A stretch of DNA of 64,000 nt from Varroa destructor (taxonomy: Eukaryota; Arthropoda; Arachnida; Mesostigmata; Varroidae): NCBI RefSeq assembly GCF_002443255.2, contig NW_019211457.1:43237119-43301118 (forward strand). The letters are read 5' to 3'. The notes under the pieces are model-generated. The model saw nothing but the letters and a program-made list of their open reading frames with translations. It made no database searches and was not told the origin of the DNA. Every line of letters begins with the position of its first letter. The first letter of the stretch is position 1. The position numbers and the translations under genes are program-made. This document shows positions 51,012-63,875 of this stretch, piece by piece.

Positions 51012-52684
51012 CTAATAACCTTCCTTTGAAAAAAAAATTAGAAAACTTAGAAAGTATATGTATGTAACTCTTTCCTCATTTACGCCACACAATTGTAGGT
51101 AGTCTTATATCTATCTATTTATCTATGAGCATCATTCGTTCAAATCTATGCTGACCAAAAAAGTCTATCGCTTAACTGTACAGATCTCTGTTGAGGCTGT
51201 CTCAGTGCATCCTATAATGTTACATGTCTACCTACCTAACCAGGCTGCTTTCAGACGGGCTAGGTTTTTTACGATAAAGGGAAAAGGAAACAAGACGAGT
51301 TCGTAACGAGCTAAGGAAAGTTAGCTGACTGCTTTTTAGTCGGAACAGAGCACCAGGGGGGCAAACTAGAGTTCGCTAACGCTAGATCTCTTGCTACACT
51401 CTACGCCCGCCGTGAATACTACAGGCAGTTGTGCATATAACAGCAGGCTGATGAGCGTGCCTGCTTTCGCTGCCGCTGCTTTCTAACTGGACGCCGAACG
51501 CCAGAAGCAATGAGCTACACACAGCTCCAACTGAGAAACTCATTCGAACTTGAACGCTGCCTTAGATCCGTTTAGAAAACGAAGAAAACCTTAAATTATG
51601 TTCCGGCCGGTAGTTTGATCTAGATCTAACGTCGTTTATCAGATTGGCTAAGTCGTATAAGCTGAGAATATTTTAGCTATGTTATATGAACTTTTCCACA
51701 AGCAAGCTAGGATAGAACGAGCCAAATGGAATATCCTGAGTAAAAGGCAATGAAATGCCTTTATGCTGGGATAAGAAACACTCAGGACTATAACTAGATT
51801 AATCGGGGTTGGTTTTATTATAGTACGGGACAGTATTATAGAAGAATGTGACGAATTTCTGTGGTAGTCGAATGAAATGCACTTAAATATCTTCCTGAAA
51901 CGCTGAAGGATATATTATGTGGACACGCTACCGTTGTGCTCGATGCAGGTGCCTGTAATTAATAATAAAATGCAGCGCCGGTGCCTATAATTTTGCTACG
52001 CTATTGACAAAATCTATAGATTAAAGGGAACAAGAAATAGTAGCTTTGAGATAATAGGGAACTTTTAAAATCATTCGGTTTTCGGGCAGAGTCCCATAGA
52101 ACTTTAGTAGTATGACTGAAGTTAAAAATTATATGGAATTTAGTGATTTACTTGATTGATTAAAAATTAAAGAAAAACTAGACATTTATTCAGTTTTGTC
52201 CAGTCAGAGTACTTATGGCTCTGCATGATCAGATTCCTCAGAAATTGAATTCTACTAATGATGTGGTACTCTCGTGTTATGAAACGTATTAGTTTTTTCT
52301 TCGGACTGCCAAGTCGAAAAGCTAAACCACGCAGATCCGCATTACACTCGAATAATCGGTTTACGTGAATATTTAGAAAGTTTGCCGAGTTGTCCGCTAT
52401 AAAATGGGCAGCACTGCTCGTCAACAGATCGTGCCTATTTTGGCTGAAGTTGAGTTACATAATGCAGAGATAAGGCAGAATTGCCCCAAGCGAAAAATTG
52501 CAGCGACAAGGGTAGGCATTTGTTGCACTCACATTGATGGTCTATGTGCTTGTACGTGACATTACCGTAAAGGCTTTATCAATCTTAGGTTCTCAATTCA
52601 TGGACGGTATAAAAGTGATGCTCCATTCTTGACGATAGTGCGATAATCCGCGATCCCTAGTTGTTTTCTCCACATTCTTGTGAG

Positions 52685-52843
52685 AAGCCCAAGCTTTCCA
52701 AGGCTTACGTGACGTGGCATTTCGTACCAATGAGCGACAGGTGCGGTGCCATCATCATTAACAGCAGCGGCAGGCCCTATAACATCAGCGCTGATATTAA
52801 TTACCCGTCGACAAAGATTTACCTCCCTACCGTCATGCGTTGA
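52685..52843 (+). CDS. Probable last exon of the astacin gene (end of CUB-like domain)
   Basis: The open frame reaches the TGA at 52841-52843. Acceptor candidates ending at 52684 (TTTTCTCCACATTCTTGTGAG) or 52687 both give phase 0, matching the CUB exon. The joined protein would read CIFWVQ-KPKLSKAYVTWHF, then PMSDRCGAIIINSSGR, and end STKIYLPTVMR. A W-x-Q followed by hydrophobic beta strands and a further cysteine fits a short or divergent CUB domain. Weak points are the GAG or AAG acceptor, low conservation and the absence of a nearby AATAAA. Alternatively the true last exons lie elsewhere in 41360-64000 or beyond. Confidence 0.45.
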   Translation, partial: KPKLSKAYVTWHFVPMSDRCGAIIINSSGRPYNISADINYPSTKIYLPTVMR

Positions 52844-54637
52844 TATACAGATATATGGTATCTGCGAGTCATATATAATACCTCGCGAAGCATGAATGAG
52901 TCAGGTAGCAAGTGCCAGCCCAAGCGAACTCTTCGTCTACGCACGCGTTTGAGCTTTGCAAATAGATTGCAACGTGCGAATCGGCCCACTGTCATATCAC
53001 GTCCGTTTAACGTTAAATCTGTGGATAATGGGAACGTCTATCTCTACTAGCCGTATTTGAATGAGCGGTGAAATTAAGTGGCGCGACGAGGCATAAAGCC
53101 GTCCAGAGGCCGATACGGCCAGCCATTTTCTTTCTATGCGATTAAAACATCGCAGTACCGTGGAGCGGGGGTAGCGGGGTAATATTGGAAGGAACAACGG
53201 TACTCGGTGGCGTGGTCACAGTTCGCAGGGCACTAGAGACAAAATATTCGTTCCCGGTTGACAACTAAAGGCCAAAAGTTAACGATGTTACCATCCTTTT
53301 TCTTAAGTCTTCGGTTCTCATCCACGACATGACCTTGCCAGGGTCTCATGAAAATACCCGAACGCATTAAGGATTACTGGGCATGGCCCCTCTCAGACTA
53401 AACTCGATGAAGTTTTCGTTTCTAAGAGCTTGTGAGGATGATAGGCAACCAACGTCATAGCTAGGAACAAGCAAACCCGCACTACCGCATGACCTTCTCG
53501 TATGAGATAGTAAGCATTACATATCTAAACGAACCACAGTGATTCGGATGTGGGGTGGAATGTGAGCCATCAAAGGATGCCGCTGTGTATAATAACCACA
53601 TGGGTATTATGTAGGCTAATGGGCGTATTTGTAGTTTTTAACACTCGGTTTAACAGCATAGTACAGCTCTGTGATGGCTCGTACCTGTCCTACATATCTA
53701 TGTTAAAAATCTACATGCAGTCTATAATTATTACGAGTAAAAGGAGACTGAAAATTAGTGTTTGGCATTTCTTTTATGTTCACACATGTAACTAAGATGG
53801 GTTTTCTCATATTTAACGGATGTCATTCAGCGTCATCTCAACACGCGCGCAACATTAAAAATGAATCTATATTATTGAATTCCGAATAAATGGAGTTCCT
53901 CGACGACCAGCCAACATCGTGTTGACTGATACCTCTGTGAAAACAGCTGGATCGAGCTCGGAGCGAGGGACGCTAAGCAGTCTCAGTTGGAGGATTTAGC
54001 TGTCGGATTTATACAGGCGCCGAAACAATGGTCACCCAACTGTATCCGTTGTTGAAAAAGTGGTAGCTGGCAGTCTCAAAGCACATCGATATTTCAAGTT
54101 TCTTCCTTCTGACAACAGTCGTATAAAGTAGACTTATTTAGCAGAAGTACCATCGGTAATGTCATCGGCAGTAATAAGGCGGCAAACCTCCCATTAATCT
54201 TAGTAATGAGCCTCACCAAGATTGATTTTTTGTACGTGACTGGACTCGCTAGTGAAATGCACGCTTGCACGCTGCAGTCTAGCCTCCTTTCCGCATTGAT
54301 TGCTTGCTGGTTTATTATAAAAGGTTATACTCTTAGCTTGACTTGTTCCCACTGTTTTTAATGAACAGTGGCTCCAAAGCTCCTCCTGTATACCGACTAG
54401 GTTTCTGTGCCACTTAACTGAGACTCTGCAGTGCGAACAAAAGGGACGATTTCCAAAAGACTCTGATATCCAGCTATATGTCTAGCGAAGGGTATAAGAA
54501 GTACTAAATTTTGTTGTGTTTGTCCGAACCCCGTTTCGACCCATGATAATATGATCTAATGATAGCCATTCGTTCTCAACCGGGGCACTCAGCCCAATTA
54601 CCAGGGGTGGTTTCACACGCCTATTAAAAGTGACTCA

Positions 54638-54840
54638 TTAGCTGCTTACAAAACAATTATAGATTGTGCTTCCAAAGAGAAATGTCACTTCAACTGTTGC
54701 CGTTGCTAAAGTATCACGGGTAAGTACTTTTGCTGTCTCGCATTCAATTAGTCTTTTTGCTCCAAGATGGTAACCAATGCCGATTAATGAGTTAATAATA
54801 ACAACGACCTTTTCACAAATCCTCTGACCTGCCTGAATAA
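54638..54840 (-). CDS. Candidate terminal exon, unknown protein
   Basis: On the minus strand a strong acceptor (AGTTTTTCTGTCTGCAACAG) opens 2 nt plus 66 codons to a TAA stop. The peptide contains QAGQRICEKVVVIINSLIG, GAKRLIECETAKVL and VEVTFLFGSTIYNCF. It has mixed composition, alternating hydrophobic and charged residues, and looks protein-like. A GTAAGC near the end offers an alternative donor. I do not recognise the family and found no partner exon. Confidence 0.3.
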
Positions 54841-57800
54841 CTGTTGCAGACAGAAAAACTAATAAGGATTTTTGACAATTGGGCTGGGCTGTCTCATATG
54901 GATTTTTCGGCACTGCAATTTTCGGGACAGCATCGTGCAACCCGGGAGGCGCGTGCGTTCAGCCTCATATCTCCGCGATCCCCAGATGCGTCCCAACGGC
55001 ATTGTTGGTACTTTAAGACATTCCTTATTCGAACGCTAGAACCTTAACAAGTCTTAGGTTACTTAGATGGCTACATTACTGTAAGAAAGTTTCTAAAAAT
55101 CCCTAGCCCACATGTCCGAATTCGGACGCACTATTATTATGATCATTACTAGTTAATAATCTAGCCTTCACTATCGTCCTAGGAATGCCCCGTTATCCTT
55201 TCGTGTCCAATGCGTTCACTTGAATGCAAGTGTTTATATATGAGCGTGCAATTAGATGTATAGGTGTGTGTTCAAAGTACGACATCCGAAATCAGAAGAA
55301 TTCAAATTTAATTTAGCAAAAAATAACTACCGTTACGCAATCGTATAATACCCCATGTGACCGAGCAGACAGCCTATGAAGTATCAAGCCGGCAAACCAG
55401 TAGCGGTATTTCTCCTGTACTGGTTAGATAAGTCTAACGAGCATCAAATCTGTTGGGACTCCGTACCGGGCTATCTGCTTTCGTACATTTGTGTGATGCG
55501 AGGAGATGTTGCTGCTGGTGTGTGTTATGTTGTGCAGTCTACCGCTTAGTTTGCGCCCATCGGTGACAATACAATGTATCTGCTGCTTGTGCAATGGTAA
55601 ACACGTGCCAACCGTAACACCTCGCTAACAGTGTTATACTAGACACATATAGGCGAGTATGTGGGATGCTGGCACGGGACCACTAATGTATTTCTTCATT
55701 GTGATTATTAATCTTCACATGGCCCAATGGTTTAAGGGCGTCGGTTTAGGGATTTGTACGGGTCATGTCGTGTCGTGCTCCCTCAATCCCTGCACGTTCA
55801 GATTACTCGACCAAATATCCAGACATTCTATGTCAATAAATGAATGGTCTATTCTATATTGCAATGGTAGTGTTATAATTAATATAATAAGTTGATGTGG
55901 GGAGGGGTACTATCTTTTGTAGTTTTTTCTAATTGCATTAGAATCGTGAATTGTGCATGCGCGGGTTATGCAATCCTTTTCAACGATGCTTCGAGACAGA
56001 GCGCTTGAAGCGTGGCTAGCTAAAAGAATGTCGTTCCGTATACAATGCGTTTTAGATAATTGGTTAGTACGGGCTTGCTAGGGAAGTACGTGGTGCTTCA
56101 TTTGTTCGAACGACATGATTACAAAACAAAAGGAAAATGAAAGCAATTACTGAAAAATAAAAGGGAAAAGAACAGGTAACTGGAACGATCAACAAATACT
56201 TCAACGGAGCAGTCAGACAGGGAGCTCGTTATAGTATAATAGTGCTGCCATCGCAATCGACCTTTGTCATTGTCACTATATCCCTACTACCACGGCGACA
56301 GCACGACGAGTATTCAGGGGGATCTTCGCTGTGCCACAATGAAGGAAACTTGATCAAAGACGTTGAATAACATAGCGCCATCCATTAATTTCCGGTCTGT
56401 TCATTTTGAACAAATGACCGTTTGTTAAATATGCGTAACATGAAGATCATACCAAGGAGCGATACGTCCCGTAGTGTTTTAGATATATTGGATCGCCTAG
56501 TTTCCACCTTCTCCTTTGCTCCTTTGCAAGGTCGAAGGACTATTTAAAAAAAAAACTCGTTTTCAACATAAATAAGACATAGTTGGTAACATTTTGTCAA
56601 ATTCACTTTATTCATCTCCCAAGGCCCAGTTATGTAGACTTTACTATTTACATCTACTTGTGTACGTCGCATTAATGGGACGGTGGTGGCATTAGTGCCC
56701 CAGGATGAATTATTAAAATGTTAATGCAATAACTAGGCTATTTTAAATTTGTGACACCATTTGGTGCCACCTTTTTAGAACTACATCATGTCCTAGTCAA
56801 CCAAGCTAGTTACGGCCTTAATGCTTTAACCAAAAAAAAAGTGCAATAAGAAATTGTCCGGTGGCATCATTCGTATACAGTTGTTTTAATCGAAAACAGC
56901 GGTGGCCTTCGCGTATGGTGGTTTTGCTTGTTTTGAAATTCGGCTACCTTCACCTGACAAGATGCTTTGCGATGCTAAATTTAGGATTGCGTTGTAGCTA
57001 CCCTTCAGCCAATGGAGCGAGCTTCGCGTTGCTTTGTAGACTGGAGCTCCTGGGTTAATTGAATGCTATAGGATCAAACGCTATGGTCCTCGTGCATCAT
57101 AGCCAGGTGTACTAGGACGGTACGATACACCCAAGCTTTGCGGTCGGCGAAACTCTGTGACATTCTAATTCAGTAATAGATCCTCAAATATTTTAGTGCG
57201 ACTTTGAGCCCCCGTGACTCCCCGTAGCGCCTAAAAACTGTGACCTCTGACCCGACCTAACTGTTCTAAACCGCTGAAAAACTTTATGTGGTGATAGATA
57301 AAGTTTCGTTCCGGGCCTAAAAATAAACCTTCATTATACCATTGACATAAACAGCATCTCGCATGCATTGGCGGCTTAGCTGCAACGTGAACGTTTTAAT
57401 TAAGGCTATACATCAATAATGGATGACCTTACAGCTTAGACTCTATACCCGAACCAATTTAGGTTGGCCACGTCCTGATAGATTGTCAAGATAAAGAGAA
57501 ACTCAAAATTACAGGCGCATTTCGTACCAGTCTTAATTGTCTAAATGCGAACTACGTACTAACTGATACATCATAAACAGTTATCCAAAAACGCCTCGTT
57601 AAGTGTGCAAGCTTAAGGCATTTCTCGTCTTGAACATTATATCCTGGAGCTAGGAGGATAGAGCGAAAAAAGGACGTCTGGATGATAAGTGGAAAGCCCA
57701 ATGACAATGGTACACTTATCCTTTTAGCATCGTGACTTGAACAGCAAGCGTCCCTGTGCGCTTTTGTGCAACGCACGATTTCTTTTACAAATCGACTATA

Positions 57801-58278
57801 GTTTATCCATAGTCAAAGCAGTGTGACTCTAACAATGCTTCTGTGTATATTGCTATCATTCATATATATTTACCCCGAATTTTATGCGAGAAGCCCTTGT
57901 TAATCATTACCGTAATTAGAGGTAGAGAAACCGTTACAGAACGTACGCTGTACGTATCTGAAAACGTTCGCGCATACTGTAGCATATAGTGTTTGCCCCG
58001 TAGCGATCAGTTACCAGGCAAAACATTTACGGTTGATTATATATAATGGCGAACACGTTCTACTTCTATTTCTGGTATCATCATTATTAGCTAATCTATA
58101 ATTATCTCAGTTTTAGTCATAATAATTTTGTATAGCAATAGCATAATATTCTATGACCAGTGATTTTCGCTATAATTAGAATACTTTTTTTTGTTATTAT
58201 TATTTGTTATTCAAGTTGAAATGTTTTGAAATACTGCTGAAAATTTTATGGAAAGTTTTCATGAGTCTTGTTTTAAGC

Positions 58279-58296
58279 TTTTTTTTTTTTTTTTTT
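58279..58296. repeat. Poly-T run (18 bp)
   Basis: Homopolymer in an AT-rich stretch. Confidence 0.9.
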
Positions 58297-58408
58297 CTAC
58301 ATTTTTAACAGCGATATTAAATTCGTGCTTTCCAAAAGTGATTCATTGAAACTACATGCTAACAACGTTATATATGGCATGTTGCAATAACAAGTTTTAT
58401 AGACGGTG

Positions 58409-58448
58409 GGTCGACGGCACGGGGGGTCGACGGCACGGGGGGTCGACG
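58409..58448. repeat. 16-bp GC-rich tandem repeat, 2.5 copies
   Basis: The unit GGTCGACGGCACGGGG is present twice exactly and then as a half copy. It contains two CpG sites and a SalI-type palindrome (GTCGAC), and is sharply different from the AT-rich flanks. Confidence 0.95.
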
Positions 58449-61400
58449 ACTTTTGCAGGTATCGATCGATCGGATACTGAGAAAAAGATGCTCGATACTA
58501 ACATGCGCAAGATGTGCCGTTCTAAAATTTGATTTCTCCGATATTTCCTACATTTTACGCAGAGGGAAAATTCCTGTTCATGGTATATTTAAAAGTCTAG
58601 GAGTTGTTTTCGACATGTATCTTAATTAATAGATTTTTCGGGACTACAGTAGTTAGCTTCCTATTTATATTCATCGTTGCAATGCGTTACTGATATTGTT
58701 TTCAAGATGGCGACAGTGCCTAGAGGAATGCATTGATTCAACGGATCACTTAACGGAGAGTCTTCGCGAAGGTGGAGTGTTGTTGGATCGTATGAAATCA
58801 TATCCTTAAATGATTGGGAATTGGACAACAGTGTAGAATTTTTTTAAATGGACGATTTTCGCTATGGGCTATTTTTAAAAAATTCAAAAATCAATAGAAA
58901 CTTCAGTAGAAATCAATATAACTTGTAGGAGCAGACAGGATGACAAATACGTATTTCCTTGTGGAGCTTGCACATGGTTATTTTCTAATCATATCTGACA
59001 TTTGTGTGCATCTGGCTATAAGTAGATTGGTGGCATTATAAAAGTATTGCCCAGTTAGGTAGCTTCTAGGATAGAGTAAACGGCTAGGAGCTTAAACTAA
59101 TTCTAACAAATTTGTACAGTGGTTGAGAGTTAAAGGAACTGAAGTAAACAAGAGATATATAGGTGCATTATAAATAAAGTTCTTAGTACTTCGTTCTTAA
59201 TTAAGTATGGTTTACTTATCATGTAAAGATACTAGATAGAATACAGCATTGGTAAACAGTACTATACCAAAATCATTTCTCCTCTTGTGTTCTCGCACAG
59301 CCTTGAGCAGCAGTCCTCTCAAGATCGTTCGTTCGATCCCATCGAGTTAGTTTTCTGTGTGCCGTTACCCATATTCATTCTGCCGGCAGTCGGACCCAGC
59401 TTGCTTAACTTCTAGTTCAAGTTCAAGTTTCATTTACTTTTCGTGCGTTCCTATTTCTTGCTCATGCGTGCTTTTAAGCCAATACGTTAAGTTAAAGCTA
59501 CACTGTTTCTTGGCAAATCTAACGTGACGGGATTGTCGTCTATAGTTTGCAACGTCAGAACACGGTGTGTCCCTTTCATCTGACGGTTTGTCTCACGTTT
59601 GCTTCGTGCTCCTGTGGCCATCGCCTTGTTCGCTGTACTTTTCTACTCGACGAACTGCCATGCCCAATATAGCTGTCGCGACATAATTTACGTGTATACG
59701 TACACAAAACCGTTTAGCTTCTCTACTTCATATCTTTGGCGTGCTCCAAAGCCAAAAGGTATTAACCTTAGAAAACTTACTGTCACACAAATGAGCATAT
59801 GCTGTATCTCGATGGTATTTTTCAAAAGTATTAAACATCCAATAGCTTTTACACATATATCGGCCTGTAGCGGTTAGTCCGGGTTCGAAGAGACGCTGTT
59901 TAGGACGCGATTGTATTGACCTCATCTGCATTTATGAAATAGTTTTACTAAGAATTATAGAAATGTCAGTTCTCTGTCCACTTTCTAATTTCTGATGCTG
60001 GCCGAATCGATGATTTGGCGGTTCCTTATTTGCTCTTGGCTTGTTAATGTATTCCACAAGCAACGAGCTTGTTCCGCACTGTATTTTGTTTCGCGTATTT
60101 AAGCGAACTCCCCTCTTCTTTGCCCACTTTGCTTATTCTTTTTTTTTCTTTTTTAAATCTATTTTTCTACATAGAAAAATGGAGTTGCATGCTGATCAAA
60201 GTGTTCAAGGATCGTGTGGTTGGCAGGACTTCTTGTAGACCTCTTCTATTTGAGGCATCTTTGCTACTCGGTTTGCTTTATTTGCCTTGGCTCTTTGCCA
60301 TCAAGAAACTGAGGCCAAGACATCTTAAGTGAAGCCTAGTTTTCCTGCATCTGTACGTTCTATCCTTCAATCTCAACTTCGGCATTGCATTTGACCGTTT
60401 TTGCTGCTGTCACTGTCACAGCAGGCGTTAGCAGACGAACAGACTGAATTCGAGTAACGTTTTGTAAATTTGATTACCTTCTCGCCACGCTTTTTCTTTT
60501 CCGAAAACCTCTCAAAGGCCGCTCCCATGACAAGCCCTTGCCAATCGGCATATCGTTTTCTGTCGAGCTTTTCCTCTACTCAATGCGTCTATCTGTCCTG
60601 GAAGGGGTTCTTTTACTCAATATTGATCTCTTGTTTTTCTTTTGCTTGAACTCACACGATGTAGCTTTTCTGTGACAGCTGTATCTATGTAGCACGAAAA
60701 CACTAGAGAGCTCGTCTTGCCTATGTCGCTGATGGTCGACAACTGAATACTTCGTTCTCGCGTTTTAACCGCGATAAAACTCAGCTTACTGACGGACGCA
60801 CAATTTTCTATCGCTGCTCAGCAGCCCTGTCTCCCATTGATTAGCAGGATTAGATTAGTAGAGTTGCAACACTGTTGCCTTGGCTAAGGCGAACCGGGAA
60901 GCAACGCGAATTCGAGGCGGCGTACGTGATACGACGAAGCTCAATGCAAGCGCAAACTGGAGACTGGGACTCGTACTAATCCGTACTAGGATCAGCGCTT
61001 CTGTAGAGTGTATGACTTCACATATCCTCAATGCTAACCGGGCATCTAGTACGATAGCGACGGGTGGTGTGAGGAAAGCCTTGACGACGTCGTCCTCGCC
61101 TACCTCCGTAGAGCTATCAGTCCGGCGAGCGACGTTGTTTACATACGCAGCAAGTTACAGCCCACGAAGTCTCCCTTCTGTATTTATGCTGCTTTATTTG
61201 TTCCAGCAGACGCCGACGCGCGTATTCACAGATATGCGAGACAAGTAAAAATACCTAGCTCATCGGGCACATACGGTTCATGTACGTTACGCAAAATAAG
61301 GAAGCACATAAGCAAATACGTGACGGAAAGTGTATTGTTTTTCAATTATGATATTGTTGCCTATGCCCCCGCACGGGGCAAGTTAAGAGAGGAGGGGATG

Positions 61401-63385
61401 AATAACCGAATTACGCTCTGATTTATCTTTACTTAACACTGCTGTGTTTTGCGCCAGCCTAAAGGACTCAGACATAAAGCGCGGTCGACGATCGTATCGT
61501 TCCCGCATCGGGGTCTGTCTCTCCAAGTCTCTTATAAGGAGTACGGCTTCTGAATGTGTGATGAACTGTTTGTCACAATGGCACGGTGTCCATCCGCTAT
61601 TCTTGGTGCCAGATCTTTTCAAACCAAACGTAAAAGTCGTCACATCGAAACACAACGCGTCACTTTCGCAATTCTAACAAAAATAAGTTAACATCCAAAT
61701 ACTTTTATGTGCCAGACGAACCCTTCGTCAAATTTATTTTACCCTTCTGCCGGAACTAGAAATCTGCGTTATACGCTTTCTAAAAAATTCGAGGAAGATT
61801 TCGATAACGTAAATCGGAAAGAAAAAGCTTGACGGGTTTGAGATCTAAAGGGCTCAACAATCCGTTAGAACAGCTGAAAAAGACTATTTAATACATTTAT
61901 GAAACTTATGGCTATTTTGGAGAAGGAAAATATCGACTGTCAATTGCAAATTAATTAATCTTTCTAAAACCAATTTGGATTTTTGGGTTCTCGCGTTTTT
62001 AGAACTTCTAACCTGCTGTCAATCTAAAATTTAACTCTATCGTTGTTTGTATCTAAGTGAGTTTATACCTAGGAATATCGCTTGGCACACGATTACTGAA
62101 AGTGATTTGCGGATAAATGAGGGAATGTTTTGAAAAGGATTACCGAGTAATTTAGCTCCCGAAGCTGTACTTGTCGTAAATAGTAACTGTATGGAATAAA
62201 CATAACTGTCTATGCTAAATAATAAGGTATATTATTCTAGCGCATATAAAACATCTCAGCTTCAATTTAGATACGGCTTAATAACCGAGCATTAGTAAAA
62301 ACGTCAATTTAGGTCCTGTACTCGGTATACAACCGTGGGCATGTTTAGATTCTTCTCGGTGTCTATATTTTTCATGTTGTCACGATAGGCGAACAATCTT
62401 TCATCTGTTGTTATCAATGTTATTGCTGTTGGCCGGATATTATCTTGCAGGTTCTGTGGGGATGAGCTTGCGGGAAAAGGATTTACATCAGCGGGCAGGA
62501 ACCTCATAATCATCACTAGCAAGCTGGCGTCAAAATCCTCGTCGGCTTTCAAGGCAAACGTATCGTTCGAATAGAGTTACACTGAACAGGCAGATCGACA
62601 GTAGGGTGACGCAACCGCTGATTTTGTGACGTAGTCGAAGGCCGTGTGGAAACTGGGGGCATCCGCCACCGACGCGCTACTGGTTACTACCTTGCGAACA
62701 CTCATTACGATGTCTCTTCTCAATTCTATTGAGCACGACAACATCCTGTTGTCGATTCTCGTCTCCCACTATTCAGTTTTCCGTCCATTTTAATTCCTAG
62801 ACTCCCAAGCTCTCCCTGCTCGCCAGCAGCGCAGTTTGTCTATCCCAACTTTGTAGGTATGAGACCAGTCAGAAAGTGCACAAAGGGAACTTCGTTGTTT
62901 CTAAAACGCTGCTTTCTCTAATTTTTCCTACTACGTGCACTATGTATGATTGCCTACTGTTTGAAAAACTCCAGAAGTGAACAGATTTGGAAGACATCTA
63001 AGCGGCCCTTCGACGACAGCAAGGATACGGTAAATCATTGGCAATCCTCAGCTAGTGGCAACTGTTCGCCGAAATCAGGGTAATGAATGAAATAAGAATC
63101 TACTCGTACTTAGCAGGATCGTTATACGTTTATGTATGCGCATGTACTATTACGAAATTTAAACGAAAATAGAATAAAATGTAGCGGCAAAAATAGCAAC
63201 AAAAGACCACCGCAAATTTCAACATATGATGGGTAGCTGCTGGTACACAGCCTCTCGCAGTGCGGATAATTCTATCCACTCATCCACCAGTATATATACA
63301 TATATATCTGTCTTTTGTTCTACGTTAGCTTATATCGGTGTTCTTCACCATAGTGACCTTATTATTTGACTATAGTTCCTTTTAG

Positions 63386-63522
63386 AGGAAGCTGGAGTTT
63401 TGGTGTTGGAAGCATGCAACGCCTATAACGTGATGCAAAGCAGTGAAATTATAAGGGCTTATTTGTCATGTTGCTTGAAACGAACGTGTGGGCGCTGCCA
63501 ATGGAGGTTGTTGTTTTCAGGG
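63386..63522 (+). CDS. Candidate cysteine-rich internal exon, unknown protein
   Basis: The acceptor ATAGTTCCTTTTAG and a GGG|GTAAGG donor bound 2 nt plus 45 codons. The peptide includes EAGVLVLEACNAYNVM and YLSCCLKRTCGRCQW, with five cysteines clustered as CC-x4-C-x2-C after an earlier single C. The splice sites are good, but the family is unrecognised and no neighbouring exon was found. It could belong to a gene continuing past the window end. Confidence 0.25.
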
Positions 63523-63810
63523 GTAAGGCATATGTTTCAAGTTAAAGGTACGTCAATACTGTCGCACTCGCTTATACTAATGGTCGCATAGTAGATTCTC
63601 AAACATTCTAGCTATCTATAACTATATATAATATGAATGTTTCTTCGCCCTATAGACGTATACGATCAGAACTAATATGCGCAGAGCTGCAGAACGATAT
63701 AGGAATGACTGTTTGTTACTGTTTAAAATTGTGGATTAGAGGTGATCGTCGGTTTACGCCTAACTGGCGTTTCAGCCCGTGTTGATATGTACGCATCTAC
63801 GAGACACTTC

Positions 63811-63875
63811 GTTCGTAAAAAAAAAAATAAAAAAAAAATAAAAAAAATAAAAACAAAAAGTTCGTAAAAAAAAAA
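63811..63875. repeat. A-rich low-complexity tract with repeated GTTCGTAAAA ends
   Basis: Runs of 7 to 11 A's separated by single T or C. The string GTTCGTAAAAAAAAAA occurs at both the start (63811) and near the end (63860). Confidence 0.9.

Larger units (their letters stand above)
41360..52684 (+). other. Intron or 3' region of the astacin gene (about 11.3 kb)
   Basis: It contains two DNA-transposon relics (about 42502-43260 and 44808-45610), a 25-bp tandem duplication, a 19-bp hairpin and GC-rich blocks at about 43.6-44.8 kb and 46.4-48.1 kb. An orphan terminal-exon candidate lies at 50849-51011. If the proposed last exon at 52685 is wrong, this is partly downstream intergenic sequence. Confidence 0.5.

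Noticed and set aside
53930..54160. Possible helix-turn-helix region of another transposase
   Set aside because: Only vague similarity, frames interrupted by stops, and no catalytic block or terminal repeats nearby.
55718..55806. tRNA-like or SINE-like A box (TGGCCCAATGG) with a weak B box about 75 bp downstream
   Set aside because: The B-box match is poor and no acceptor stem or anticodon arm can be folded; treated as chance.
59584..59877. Signal-peptide-like frame (APVAIALFAVLFYS, then NCHAQ)
   Set aside because: There is no ATG in the open frame and no acceptor between the upstream stop and the hydrophobic stretch, so it cannot start translation as seen.
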